A stretch of DNA of 64,000 bases from Monilinia fructicola (taxonomy: Eukaryota; Ascomycota; Leotiomycetes; Helotiales; Sclerotiniaceae): assembly GCA_008692225.1 (NCBI GenBank), contig VICG01000015.1:451001-515000 (forward strand), written 5' to 3'. This document shows positions 11,363 to 24,545 of the stretch, in pieces. The notes beneath the pieces were generated by a model. The model worked only from the letters and a program-made list of their open reading frames with translations. It made no database searches and was not told where the DNA came from. Both the position numbers and the translations under genes were made by a program. Within the stretch, counting starts at the first letter, position 1. The number at the start of each line of letters is the position of its first letter.

Positions 11363-13174
11363 CTATTGCCGTCTCCTCATTGCAAGCGCAGGTCCAGTGT
11401 AGACATGCCTCGCCTTGAGGTAATAATAAATCAGCGCAATGATCAAAGTCCCCACAAACATAACACTTGACCAGTTCATGTTCTGGGCAGTAACAGGTGT
11501 CTGGAGAGGCCAGAAAGCGAAGAAAGTAATGGGCGTCAAGAAACACAAAGAGGCAATATTAATAACCATGCCATACTTGCCTAGGGACCACCGATGTGCA
11601 GGCAGAGGACCCTGTGTACGGCGCCAGATTAAACAGCTGATGGTGATGTAGTAAGAACACAGAATTGAAACACCGCCAAGAGAATTGATTGCGTTGAGTG
11701 CAACGTAAGACCCGAGATTGATAAGTGAAAGCAGAGATGAGACGGCAATGGACACGCAGACACTGCGGAGCGGAATGTTCCAGCCAGGTGATACTTGTGA
11801 TAACCAACTTGAACCTGGCAAACCTCTATCTCGAGCGAACGACCAGATCTGTCGTGATGCGGCAGCGACTTCACTGACACAGCAGGAAAGTAGGAGGATG
11901 ACAACGACAGCACACATAACGTTTGTGGCGGCGTAGCTTTGTGTTGCATTATAGAAAACTTGCATGAAAGGCTGACCAGTCACGCTATTTAGGACGCTCT
12001 CGAGATCTCCGAGGGTGAATATGAGAGTTACTGCCATAAGAAAACCCATGGTAGCGTTGGGTCCCACAGACCACATTATAGCTCTGGGAACCACCCATGA
12101 TGCGTCTTGAATCTCCTCGGCTTTACACAAATAATGTCAGCAGCCCATTCATATAATCATTTTGATGAATAATAACTTACATAGATGGACGGAGCAATCA
12201 TAACCAATCAACACACTCATCGGACTTGTTAGTCCAATCATGGCCGCAAGTCCGTTAGAAGACCATCCACCTCCATTGGTAAAGTCTAGGAGGACGACTT
12301 TTGGATCTCCACGAGGCCCCATAACCCAAAGTGGAATAATAATGACGAAAAATCCGATTAAGTGAAGAATCAAAATTATACCCTCAATCAATGGTAGTCG
12401 TTCAGCCAAGGAAGTATTGAATACAACCGAAAAGGTCACGACAGCAATTGCAAGCAGAGTTGCGTGGAATGGTTCGTAGACGTAATCGACTTTGTTGAGG
12501 GCTACAAGGCCTTGGAGAATGCCACCGATCATGAAACATACACCTGCAAGATAGACTTGCCATCCAATAGCACAAAGCCATCCCACGATATAACTGAGGA
12601 TCTTCTGTACATTTGGGGGGGCAAATTCTGAAACCCAATGGTATTGTCCACCTGCCGTGGGAGATCTGGCATTTCTCGGGTGTTAGTTATCAGAAAGATG
12701 GAGGGGACAATACCAGATTATATAAGATATGGTACGCACATGGAAGCCATTTCAGCAATACTAGCGTATACCAAGGACATCCCACAAGCAGCAACAATGA
12801 AACCCCAAAAAAGATCGGCCTTTCCTCCATCTATCATGACGAACGTGAAGAGAGGAAGCAACAGCTCCCAAGACGCCATAGCAGTACTGGCGAATCCCAA
12901 CATGGTCACGAACTTGAAATTTCGCTGCACACCTTCCAGTCAGTCAACTTCCTTCCTCAATATCGTGACTGCGGGAGTGACATACGCGCAGAACCTGTTT
13001 CTTTCCTAATACCGCCATATCCTGTTGATCGGCTCGCGTTCCACGCCATTTTTTTGCGACTTGGCCAGAATCATCTTCAATATCCTCTTTCTCAACATCT
13101 TGACCGAGAGATACAGCGGCTGATTCTCGGCTTGTAAATGCAGTACCTACGTCCTTTTGGATTTCTGCGGACAT
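11363..13174 (-). CDS. Amino-acid/GABA-type permease (APC superfamily)
   Basis: Four exons on the minus strand: 13174-12986, 12924-12740, 12665-12181 and 12120-11363, giving 538 aa. All introns have GT..AG ends, including one GTGCGT donor at 12739 that is needed to keep frame. The N-terminus is hydrophilic and acidic (residues 1-50). The signature KKQVLRRNFKFVTMLGF then leads into about twelve hydrophobic segments. The segment YASIAEMASISPTAGGQYHW is the conserved APC loop with the substrate-contact glycines. VHLSEEIQDASWVVPRAIMW and FARDRGLPGSSWLSQVSP are also typical of fungal GABA/choline permease-like transporters. The C-terminus is short and cytoplasmic. The inferred role is proton-coupled uptake of an amino acid, GABA or choline across the plasma membrane. 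Substrate is undetermined. No defects were seen. Confidence 0.92.
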
Positions 13175-15031
13175 GTTTTGATATCAAGGAAATCCGAGGG
13201 CGATTGGCTTTCACAATTTAGGTGAGAAATTCACACCCAAGCAACCACTTAGTCTCGTGACTCAATTTAGGGCAAGGAACGAAAGAATGATCGAGATGAT
13301 GCGAGCAATATAGGAAAGCAAGTGAACGGACTCCCTTCATGATAAAAAGGTAAATTAAAAAAAGAAGGAAGAGCAGGATGCAAGATGCAAGATGCAATCA
13401 ATGTAGCATTGTATTCCCGACTATTGTCCTAACATCGTTCCCAATTCAGTATTGCCGACCAACCGGCTGGCATACATACATAGTGAATGACTTCTCGAAG
13501 AGTCCAGACCTACAATCTACATAGTCCCCATGTTCCTTTACAGCTCTTCATCTTTTTCTCATCCCGCATAACGCCACAACGTTCAGGATGATATCCGACG
13601 ACGGGCCATCCACCGATATGGTGGAACGTCCGTGTTTATTTCGGAAGGTGGAAATTCAAAGTTTTTTATCCCTGCTCCCGCGTGGAGTGAAGATTAGCTG
13701 GCCCGCAATAGTGGAATTCAACTCTATATTACCGTTTTTCCATGCTCGAATGATTTTCGGCGCGCGAATAGGAGTACCGCATATCTGAGGTATCATTGTA
13801 TCAATGACGAACAATTCGAATTTAAATTGGATTTTGTTAATATATTTGATCTGACAAGCATCTTTTTATATGGTAGCGTAGAAACTCTTGCCGAGCCCCT
13901 ATTTCAAAATCAAAGATTCGACGGGTTTGGAACATGAGGCGTGTGTATTGTAGTAGGTGAGTATAATAAATACCCTTCCCTGCGTTGTGAAATATGGTAC
14001 ACTACACTACTACTTTTTCAAGAAACCTACTGAGAAAGTTTTTGGTCGGTTCAAGGAATAAGAAAAACAATACTGTAAAACTCTTTCTTGAGATCTTACT
14101 GTAGAGGGGCCCTTGACTGCTTGGCAACAATAGCCTTATAATTCTTCACTGTCACAATGTCTTCGACTACTCGCATCTATTACGTATTCGATATTCGCTT
14201 TCATACAAGATTCACGGCCGCCCCCCCCCACCCCCGCCCCCCTCCCCCGAGCATTATCAACTTGAATTCTTTAGCTATGCTGCTATTGTACAGTATTTAT
14301 TCGAGATAATGTCTCATGCCACTCACTCATGGTCCTTTCTCCTTCATTTCTGGTCACCGAATCGCAAGCGATTTGATCGCCTTTGGTATCCACACAAACT
14401 ATATACCCCAGTAAGTGCCGAATGACCCTAGACATGGGTGAAATCAGGCTCCGTACTATATACCCACCCATCGACTGATTATCCACTGCATCACAACCAG
14501 CAAATCATCATGATTTGCGTCACGTACTGTGCAGTACAGTAGAACCTTTGTGGTATCCGAGGTTTGCGAGGATGGTTCTTCTACAACCAATTTACTGGAA
14601 ATCCGGAAGTCCTTGTTTCATTCCCCAGAACCAGAATCGCTCCCGATATAGGTTTCAGCTCCTTCTTTCCGTCGTTATTAATGTACCTTTTAAGCCACCC
14701 ATGATTTTCATGCCGTTTTTTCACTGACTATTCGGTAGTGAACCAACAAGGGCGGTTCGTTATCACATGTTGTACGGTGTAAAGCGTGGTACCTTGTAAT
14801 ATTTTCTCTTCTCCTCCCCGTTCTGTAAGGCACAGTTTGAGTCCTCCCTAAAAGATATAGTACTTGATAGTTCCCAGGATCATGCTTCTTTCAAAGTGTT
14901 CTTTATGAACCATCGGCACCCGGCACTTCAGTCAACGATGATCGAGTCTTCAAATTCCTCCACATTGACATAATTATTAACACGGGGAATCACCTTCGCT
15001 GGCTTGACCAAATAACCCGAGAACCAGTACT
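13175..15031. other. Long intergenic region with a poly-C tract
   Basis: About 1.9 kb between divergent genes, presumably holding both promoters. It has a C-rich homopolymer-like run at 14220-14248. Short ATG ORFs (for example 13588-13788) lack recognisable features. No gene or RNA is supported. Confidence 0.5.
14220..14248. repeat. Poly-C/G tract
   Basis: Apart from single A, G and T interruptions, 25 of 29 bases are C on the plus strand. Such a tract is rare in this otherwise balanced or AT-rich window and could form G-rich structures on the minus strand. Confidence 0.85.
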
Positions 15032-16500
15032 ATGTCAATGCCAACGACTGGCTTGGTGGTTCCGCCTGGGCAATCACCACCCTTTGCTGTTGTTACGAAT
15101 ACTGACCATTCGGCGTGGATAATTATTGCGACGGCGTTGGGACTGGCATGTGTGTTGGTCTTCGGTGGGATCAAGGCTTTCGCAAGGGGCTCATTGGGAA
15201 AAGAAATCACCTATGACGAAATATGTCTTGCGGCGTCGACGGTTAGTTGTTTGAATTTTCAATTGCGGTGACTACGGCCAGCTTCTGGCTATATCTTGAA
15301 ATAGAATGCAAATGGCTGATATATATTGTAGCTCATTTTCCGTCATTCAATCATCAGTGGTATTGGGAGCCTGTTCCAAAGGCTTTGGGGAAATCGATAG
15401 AACTTGTCTCGGCAAGGAATCAGGCGCAGATCCAACAGGTAGGTCCAAACCAACTAGATAGCGCTTACTAGGTCCTGCGAGAAGCTGATTTTTGACTTGG
15501 CAGATGTGTTACACAAGTTTGGTATTGTTCATCGTATCTCTCGGCCTGTCAAAATCTTCCGTAGTTGTGTGTTACTGGGCAGTTTGACGCCGGATCAAAA
15601 ACATAAGAAGATATTCCGGGCTGCAATAGGTTTAATGGTGGCTTGGACGATTTCGAGTACATTTGCTGTTGCTCTACAGTGCAATTTGACCTATCCGTGG
15701 AGAACTATAGGAGAGCGTTGTGATAACGCAGTAGGCCTTTTTCCAAAATCGTTTTCGTCCCGAAATACAAAACTAACATGGGAATTTAGCTGCTGAGATG
15801 GCAGATGATAGCCTCTTTTGATATTGTTTTCGAGCTTGCGTTCGTTTTGCTCGCGGTCTACCTAGTATGGAGCCTCCGAACAAGCAAATCAAATAAAACG
15901 ATTGTAGTTGTTGCGTTCAGCTTTCGTCTTCCGTATGATCTCTTGGGGGTTCGTTGGATTTGAGCATACGCTAACACTCAAATATAGTATGATCATCGCC
16001 ATCGCTTACCGACTAGCAACGTTTTGATGCAAATGGGCTGACAAAAAATCCATCAATTCTCGAGGACAGATTCATTATATTGGACACAAACAGAACTCAA
16101 CTATTCCGTCATTTCTGCGATTATACCGAGTCTACGCCCTTTCGTCAAAAATCTCTCCACAAATTACGGCCAGGAACTCGGAGGACGATCCGGGTATACT
16201 TTGGAGGATTCCGAAAATTATCAACTCTCAAATTTAGGCTCAGTTGCCAGGAAAGAAAACAATCCACAAGAGGGAAGAATTCGTGATGATGTAGATCCGG
16301 ACGACTACAAGTTTCGAGTATGGGGGAATCAGGAAAGACAAGGTGCTAGTGCTAAGAAGAATAAAAATGTTGGGGAAGGGTGTTCAAAATTTCGAAAAAC
16401 GGCGGTAGATGAAGGGATAGATAGTTTTAGTGTGGATAGTGGTGATAGTCAACGAATGATTATCCAAAAGGATATTACATGGACAGTACGGACGGATTAA
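15032..16500 (+). pseudogene. SAT4/rhodopsin-like fungal integral membrane protein, frame disrupted
   Basis: The parts read, in order: exon 15032-15241 (HSAWIIIATALGLACVLVFG); 15332-15438 (FSVIQSSVVLGACSKGFG then KSIELVSARNQAQIQQ); 15504-15730 (YTSLVLFIVSLGLSKSSVVV then LTPDQKHKKIFRAAIG and LQCNLTYPW); 15790-15932; and 15988-16500 (MIIAIAYRLATF, then TELNYSVISAIIPSLRPF and a hydrophilic tail). This matches the fungal seven-TM rhodopsin-domain family: the Gly-Phe-Gly/Lys-Ser turn, the conserved PW, and 'TELNYSxISAxIPxLRPF' in the last helix. The frame breaks at the start of exon 2, in a GGGG run near 15390, at a duplicated TG near 15566, in TTTT near 16024 and at a TT near 16080. All look like 1-2 bp gains. 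Introns are otherwise consensus. It is either a recent pseudogene or a gene damaged by assembly errors. Confidence 0.75.
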
Positions 16501-17818
16501 TCAATGACGGAAAACGGATAGGGATTGGGTAATGGGAAATCAAGAATATTGCATTAGATGGCGTCTTCGGTGGATTTGGAGAGGTATGGGAAGCGGGAAA
16601 CTTTTCTCATTCCCAAGTCATTATCTCTGTTCTACGTGATGATCTAAATGTTTTCCGCGAGTGTTGCGATGTAAGTATCTAGCTAGAAAACATCTATTAA
16701 AACTCAAATAATCCGGTGGCAAGAATCAAGCTGGATTTGGGTCTCTCATCTACCAATCTCGCAGGTGCATCAGCTGATCTCTGAAAGCCCAAGGACACAT
16801 ATCTTCATTGCTCAAGTTCAAGCCATGCATTGGAGGAAGAGCGGGGGGCACAACCCCTAGTTTATGACAAGAAGTACTTGATATCTATCTTCTTTACTTG
16901 TAATTACGAGGCGGGATATATGCTGCGGTTATTTGCATACTTTGAACGAGAAGGTGTGAGAATCTCAAACTTGGTATATTTCGATGCATGGTAGGATACT
17001 TTTAGTCCCTGTCAAAAGCCGGAGACTGTTTCTGTGTTTTGTATTCGTATCCTGCGTCAATATAAGATCATAAGAATCGGTGAGTTCCGTTGTACACAAT
17101 TTACGACGATACGTATACTACAATACCTCGGTGGTGAATCAGACATTCCAAGAATATCTGTCAATGTATGATTTAGAGTTTTCTTCACCTTGTCGAAGAC
17201 ATGTAGCCCGGCACCCAATGACCCATATCGATCGATAGACAGTTTAAAATCATGGGGCATTTTTGAATAATGAGGGCCGCGAACTCCATCTCCGCCTCGC
17301 ATCATATATATCACCACCACCCATTGACCCATGCCTTAAGAACACAGTTGCTAGGTAATTAGGTGCTGCTACTTACAACATAGGAAGAATACTGTGTGTG
17401 AAAAAAAAAAAGACTGGTACCCTAAAAATCCCCGCTTTCATCCATGTTGACACGGCTCGGACCTCTACTTATTCAGTCAGTATCCTCGGAAAATGTATTT
17501 GCCAAAACCTATGCTAATCCTTTGATTTGGAGATAAATTGACTTTGAGGTTTGAATCAACAACGAGCCTCTGACAGTACAGTAAGAGAAATTCCCCGACG
17601 AAGTTTATGAGGAATGTGCCGTGATTGTACTTAATCTGTATACCCACATTGAAACTCTGAAAATAATCATTTCTATCTCTTTTCCCCCTTACGATTGAAA
17701 AATTCAAATTTACCTAATTTCGACTCAAATAAAGGGTATACAGTAGACAGTGGACAGTGGGAAGTGGATAATTAGTGGATGGCGGATGGCGGATGGTGGA
17801 TGGTGGATATATCGGTTG
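16501..17818. other. Intergenic region up to the retrotransposon
   Basis: No gene is supported. Its last 100 bp hold a heptamer/hexamer array (GGATGGC and GGATGGT units) that abuts the LTR element. Minus-strand ORFs of 76 and 91 codons show no features. Confidence 0.5.
17725..17815. repeat. Short tandem array, GGATGGC/GGATGGT heptamers
   Basis: Begins as CAGTAGACAGTGGACAGTGG and passes into four heptamers (GGATGGC twice, GGATGGT twice), then GGATAT. It ends four bases before the 5-bp target duplication of the LTR element. Confidence 0.7.
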
Positions 17819-17823
17819 AGCCC
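17819..17823. repeat. 5-bp target-site duplication (left), AGCCC
   Basis: AGCCC directly precedes the left LTR and is repeated at 24541-24545 directly after the right LTR, as expected for Ty3/Gypsy integration. Confidence 0.9.
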
Positions 17824-17989
17824 TGTTACAGTGTATTATCAATCTCATGGTCACATGACCATACTAGCCTAATTCGCCTAGCTTATCTTAGATTAGCTTA
17901 ATTTAGCTTAAGTAAACAAAGCCTATAAAAAAGGCTCCGTTCATTTTCACAAATCCTTATCTTAATTTAATACAATTAAATCACTTATA
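17824..17989 (+). repeat. Left LTR (166 bp)
   Basis: Begins TGTTACAG and ends CACTTATA. It aligns without any gap to 24375-24540. I count about 31 differences and every one is C/T or G/A. The end differs from the expected CA because of these transitions. Confidence 0.93.
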
Positions 17990-20111
17990 AATAGTAACAA
18001 GCTTTTTTATTATCCATTACCACCAACTATATATTAACATTAAGAATAAATATAATTTATTTAATTAAACTTTTTTTTCGGTTTTTTGTTTTATATATTA
18101 ATTATTTTTTTTAAATCTTTTTTTATTATATTGTTTATACAATCTTATTATATTTTAATATAATATAAATAATACCATTATACTTAAAGCATTATCTTAC
18201 AATTAAATTCAATTTCAAATTCTTAAGAAAATATAACTTATTAATCTTTTTTTTACCCAAAAATCCAAAAACCAAAAACAAATTATCAACAAGTTAAATT
18301 AAAGCTGTTATTTAAATTCTCGAAAATTATAATAAAATAAACAAACTATCTACACCTTTTTTAACATCCGAACATATATTTACTATATTAACTAATACTA
18401 TTTCTATATTATAGATTTTTGCCAATTAATAGAATAATTATACTAGATTTACAGAATTTATACAAGAGTTTGTAAATTCTCTAAATAATTTGTAATCGTT
18501 ATATAAACCTCGATTTTTTTAAATATTAAATCAATCTTCCTTATTATCTATACCTTCACCTACATTTATATTAAATATTAAAAATATAAATATACTTAAT
18601 ACCATTGCCTTTATAATAGATTAATTCTAGTAGTTTCTTATTATTATCCAAAAACTATTTTTACAAGCTACAATTAATGGATTTATTCGGTTTTATTTAC
18701 AAAATTTGGGTTACTTTAATCCTGATAATGAATTAAAACTATTTATAGAAAACTATTAATAATAAAATTATTTATTATAATATTTTCTTCTTTATTACTT
18801 AAATTAAAGCAAAATTTACTAATATTACTAATAAACTATTTACTTTACACATTGTTACTTTTTAGTTTAATTAATATTTTAAAGACAAGGCTAAGCTATA
18901 GTACACAAATAAAATCTCGAATATTACATATATAAAACTCAAAGTTAACATCAAAAATTAATGTATTAAACTAAAGATTCGCTTTAAGATATTACCTAGA
19001 ATCATATTAAAAAAGCTTAAAAGATTAAAGTATATTATCAGCGATATACAAAAACATAAGGATCCCAAAAAGTTTGTCCAAAAAATTAATAATTCTTAAA
19101 CGTAACGCTAGTATAATTAAATCCAAATATACTCAAATGTTTACTACTTACCATTACCTATCTACTAAACTATAAATCTATATCCCTACCCTTATCTTCG
19201 AAATAAGTCTATCAACCTTTATAAAAGCAAATTGAATAGAAAAAAGATAATTGGTTCGATATTTAGTATTCAAACAATATATTATATAACCAACACAATA
19301 ATAAGCGATTTTCTTATACTTTATATCACTGGAATAATCATAAAACCCCCCTTTTCTTTTCTTTTCCTTTATTATCTAGCAAAGAATCTTATGGTAACAA
19401 AAAATCGGATATTAACAAGTTAAAAAATAATACCAGAAAAAATACTATATTATCGGAAAAAAAGTTATATTAGAGAAAAAAATCCTTATCATAACCGAAA
19501 ATCTAAAGCTTAAATAACCTTTAAAACTGGCAAAGCAGCTAAAGAAACCAATAATAAAACTATCGCCATAAAATGTAATAAGAATAATTTATATAATCAA
19601 ACTTATTACCAAGGTTTAAAAAGTAATGAAAATAAATCAAATTAAGAATTTAAAAAGTAATAATAAAGATTTAAATGTTTAAGATATTTATTTAATTTAT
19701 TATGCTAATAATGGGCTATATAAGCCATTAATGTCGAAAATTGCCAGAAATGTAGGGTCCAAAATCATTCATCGCTCAAATATTAGTACTTTCAAAATTT
19801 TGCAGGGAAAATCAAAAGTTAAGGAGTACCCCTTTGATCCGTGTTTTTAAGCATAATTCTACCCCACTTTCCATCATTCCCAATATCCATATAAATAAAA
19901 ATCATCATAAATACCTTGTATATAAAGAATTTTTTCTATCTAATAATAAGTTACACTTACACCTCCACAATAAACATCCAAAATTTAAATCTATTATATA
20001 ACACCCCAAATCCAAAGTTACCAATTAATTACAAATTATCAAACCTTCAACTTTCTATATCATTGATAATCTTAATCAAATTATCCTAATAAAATTTATC
20101 GGGATAGTTTT

Positions 20112-20878
20112 TTGCGCTATACCTTTACTACAAATTATTCAATTTATCACCCCAAAAAACAAAATTATTACCAAATTATGCTTTTAAAGGTTAAAAAATA
20201 CATTAAAATTATATTAACATTAGATAATTTTCAAAACAATATCCATTCTATTTACTTTGATATTAACTGCGGTATAAGTTTGATTAATAAAAAATTTTTA
20301 CTTGAGATATATTCTACCACTAAAATTTATACTATAAAAAAAAATCTTTAAAAATTTATGATTTAAAGTTTCAATTTTATAATGCTAATAATTTTGTAAA
20401 CTTGAACTTTTTTTTGCCTACTATTAATGGTTTTTTTATATATTTCTATTATAAAATTTATATCATCAACAAATTAAATATACAAATCTTGTTAAACCTT
20501 AATATCACCGCTACAAAAGGTTAAATTATTAATTTGGATAGTTAACTAATAACATTATCTTAATATATAGGTTTGCAAATTAACGTTTTTACACTAATAA
20601 AGTTTATTAAATGTAAAATCCCTATTTTTGCTAAGAAAAAACTAGTGATTTTATTTCATTCTTATACTTTCATCGCTATTTTAAACAGAAAAAATAATAA
20701 GCTTATTTTGCCAAAATACAATATAATTTATAAGCCTACACGTCAAAACAATTTCAGTTTCTTCGCATCTTTAATATCTAGCATATACAAATCAATCATA
20801 ATTAAGAATTTTAGTAATAAAAAAATTGTTATCCATAAACATACCAAGCTTAGGAATATAATCGATTTCGATACTTAA
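20112..20878 (+). pseudogene. Protease and linker remnant of Gypsy pol
   Basis: Two open stretches (20112-20351, 20573-20878) inside the retrotransposon. The first contains YFDINCGISLINKKFL, which has the form of an aspartic-protease D-T-G segment in which RIP-type changes replaced Thr-Gly by Ile-Asn. The second is a Lys/Ile-rich segment lying between protease and RT in related fungal elements. Neither is a cellular gene. Confidence 0.6.
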
Positions 20879-21374
20879 GCAATAATAACTATAAATGATC
20901 TTTATACATACCACCTCACTCAAACACCAGTTACTACACAAAACTCCATTAAATATTTCTTAATTAAAGGATTGTTAGTAATTGTTACAACTGTAGCCTT
21001 ATAAACTAATAAGACTTTTGGGAGCAATTTAAAGATTTTAAGATAGGAAATAGTATTTTTAAATAATGTAACTGTTTTTAGGGATTTGTATTAATAACAA
21101 GGATTTCAAAAAATAGTTGCGATTAATTTTGTAGTATAGAAAAATCATAAAAGATTTATTAAAGCCTTTAAAAGTGAAAAAATGTATATTAATCTTTGCA
21201 AGGATTAGCAGAAAAAATTTAAGCCAGGAAAAGCTAAAATCTATTTAACTAGCAGAATAAATTAAAAGCTTATCAATAAGATATTTAATCAATTATATAA
21301 GCAAAATTAGCTTAAATAAATTATAATACCAGTTTTTTTTAATTTTCCTATTTTTTTGTATTTATAAAAATATT

Positions 21375-22625
21375 ATGGATAAAAAAGGAATTATTAGTAA
21401 AAAAGATTGTATTATTATAGATATCAAAACTTTAAATCAGATTATTATCCCTGATATATACCTAATCCCTACTCAAATAAATATTATTGCAGTAATTATT
21501 AATTACCCATTTATTTTTATAATTGATTATATTAGTTTTTTTTATTAATAATATATTAAAAAAAAAGTATTAAAAGTTTCTTATTATATTATTATATTAT
21601 AATTAAAAAACATTTATATACACTATAATAGAATTTCGGAATTTTCTGGTATATATTCAACATTAGATTAATTCTATTTTTTTATGTAAAATGAAAGTTT
21701 ATAAAAGCTTATATTGATAATATTATTATCTTCAATCACAATTTTAAAAAGCATTTTAATTATTTTTAATAAATGTTTCATTAGTTAAAATAGCATTATA
21801 TTATTTTAAATCCGAAAAAATGCTTTCTCGCCTACCTTTCGATTGCATTTTTTAATTAGAAAGTTAATGCTCTTAGTTTAGCTTTTATTACAGATAAGCT
21901 GGCAACTATTGAAGCTTTAATTTTCCTGTGAACCTTAAAGCAATTAAAATATTATTTAAGCTTTATTAGATATTTACAATAATATATTCTTTATTATACA
22001 AAACTTTTTATTGCACTACAAAAACGAAAAGTTAAACTGAACCAAATATTTTGAGAATATAACGGAGATAAGATTATTAAAGTAAAATGTTAGAAAGAAG
22101 CAACTTTAACAAGATTTAAGGATATTATAAAAGAAGAAAAAGATTCATTTAATACACTGTAATGTACCTTTAAAAAGTCTACTATCCTATATTATATAAA
22201 TCCGGAAAAGAAATTGTACATTGATGTTAACATCTTAAAGAATAGTATTGAAGGTATGGTTTATTATTCTAATGTTAAGCTTTTAATTTAGAAATTGATG
22301 ATACTCATTATATTTTGTTTTAAACTAATTACAATTATTAAGTTTAATTATTAACTTATTAAGTTAAAGATTATAGATTTATACTGGATTATTAATAGAA
22401 TCCGGTATCTTATCAAATCTTTGAAATTATTAATTATTATTTATATTGATTATTTTACCATCATCCAAATAATAATTTAAACTTTAATAAATATTTTGTT
22501 GTTGGTTAGATTAAATTTATAATATTTTTGAAGTTTTGAATATTTATCCAGATTTCAATTTAAAGTATAATATAAATTAGGATGGTTAAATATCATACCA
22601 GATACTCTATCAAGATTTTATATCA
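21375..22625 (+). pseudogene. Reverse transcriptase and RNase H remnant
   Basis: The RT fingers/palm read as IIIDIKTLNQIIIPDIY and FIIDYISFFY (the VDxxxFFY form). The thumb reads YLSFIRYLQ, a stop, then YILYYTKLFIALQKRK, and RNase H begins NPEKKLYIDVN. The domain closes with NIIPDTLSRF, a signature of fungal Gypsy elements. Stops and frame changes interrupt it throughout. Confidence 0.85.
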
Positions 22626-24374
22626 TTAATGTTGTAATTAGTAAATAATAAAATTCTGTAATCAAACTAATCTATAATATTGATTTGATAGAATTTTAAG
22701 GGTATCCTGTAACTATCTTATAGATTAATAAAATTTGATTACAAAAATTAAAATAAGCTTATAATATAAATATTAAAACTTTTAATTTTATTAAGTAAAT
22801 TAAAAAAAATTCTAAGTTAAAAATCAATATTGTAGAATTATTTTTTAAATTTAGAAATAAGATACTTTATACAAAGGCTAATTAAATTTACCCACGGACT
22901 TATATAATAATACTTAAGTTGCTAAAGGTTGAGGTTTTTAGTTATATATACAATTAGTTCGGATATTTTGGTTATAACAAAATCTATAAAAGGGTTTTAA
23001 CCAATTTTTATGTTTTCAATATTTCAAAAAAGATTTGAGCTTATTTATATTATTATTATTAATGCAGAGTATTATTAATCTTACACTATTAATCTTATAA
23101 TAGCTTATAATTAATCTTAACTTTTTTATATATTTTTTTATATAATTTTTATTGATTTTATATTTGTTTTACCTCAATTAATCCTAAATTTGTTTAATTG
23201 TAATTTATTAGTTATTAATAAATTTTTAAAAGCCATTATATTAATTTTAGGTAAATTAATTTGGATAATAGTTTAATAAAGAAATATTTTGATTATATAT
23301 TTATTATAAATTTTATAGGGAATTCCTTAAGTAATAATATCAAATTAGAATAAAAAGTTTATTTTTAAGATGTGGAAAAATATTATGAATTTATTGGGTA
23401 TCAAACTACTCTTTATTATTGTTTGGTACTTTTAAATCGATAGTATTAGTGAATGTATTAATTAAATAGTTAAGATTGCTTTACACTATTATTTAGCTGT
23501 TATGAAGGATATTTTTTTGTTGGTTTAAAAATTTTGCCTTATTTGATTATTATATTATTAAATTTTATTTTATATAGGATTGGTGTATTCGCTACTATAG
23601 TAATATATAATTTACGGATTAAAAAGCTTTTTAACATTTATAATTAAAACTATTATAGAACTTTCGAAGATAATCTTTTTATAGGCTAAATTTGAACTTA
23701 CAGAACTTCCAATTCAAGTTTATTTTATTAAACTATTAATTAATAGAAAATATAAGTTTATCCTAATTAAAGTTATTAATGTAATAAAGTTTATAGCAAT
23801 GTATATAAAATGTTAGTATAATAAGTATTATAAACCAATATTCTTTGAGGTTAGTAATTAAATTTTGTTGAAACTTTATCATAGTTACAACATACTTAAT
23901 TTTACAAAACGAAACATCAAAATTAAACAGCAATTTACAGGATTTTTTTCAAAATATTGAAAAAAATAAAACCATTTAGCGTATCAAATTAAATTATCCA
24001 AATCAATAAAAATACACCTAATAATTAATATTGTACATTTCAAGCCTTTACCAAATCTTATTAAGAACTCTTATTAACGATCTTTTATATAGGGAATTTT
24101 GTGGAATCCAAAGTTGATTGTTGATCAAATTTTGTGCAAATAGAAATAATGTAGAAGAAATAAAGGAATTTATAATAGAGTATTTGGTGCAGTATTAGGG
24201 AAAAACTATAAAATGAGATAAATAGTAAATAACAAAAATATATTTCAATAAAAGTTATTAAGGTTTTTAAAGGATAAAATAATGAAAGATAGCAGAAGAT
24301 TATACAATATGTTTTTTCTTTATTTTTTCTTTACTTTTATACTTTAGAACAAAGTATTTTCTATTAGCAGCATT

Positions 24375-24540
24375 TATTACAATGTATTATTAATCTTATA
24401 ATTATATAACCATATTAGCCTAATTTACTTAGCTTATCTTAGATTAGCTTAGCTTAGCTTAAATAAGCGAGGCCCATAAAAAGGGCTTCGCTTACTTTTA
24501 CAAATCCTCATCTTAATTTAATACAATCAAATCATTCACA
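24375..24540 (+). repeat. Right LTR (166 bp)
   Basis: Begins TATTACAA (RIP form of TGTTACAG) and ends CATTCACA. It has the same length as the left LTR, with no indels and only transitions between them. Confidence 0.93.
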
Positions 24541-24545
24541 AGCCC
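24541..24545. repeat. 5-bp target-site duplication (right), AGCCC
   Basis: Matches 17819-17823 exactly. Confidence 0.9.

Larger units (their letters stand above)
17824..24540 (+). mobile_element. RIP-degraded Ty3/Gypsy LTR retrotransposon
   Basis: A 6717-bp element with 166-bp LTRs at both ends and AGCCC duplicated on both sides. The interior is strongly AT-rich and full of stops, but pol order can still be read in pieces. A protease-like YFDINCGISLIN lies in 20112-20351. RT is at about 21375-21548 (DIKTLNQIIIPDIYLIP; IDYISFFY). The RT thumb is at 21934-22038 (FIRYLQ; LFIALQKRK). RNase H is at about 22178-22470 (LYIDVN; IYIDYF) and its end at 22580-22625 (NIIPDTLSRF). An integrase zinc-finger-like GYFGYNKIYKRVLTNFYVF follows near 22970. 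The PR-RT-RH-INT order makes it Ty3/Gypsy. It cannot encode a working protein. Confidence 0.95.
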
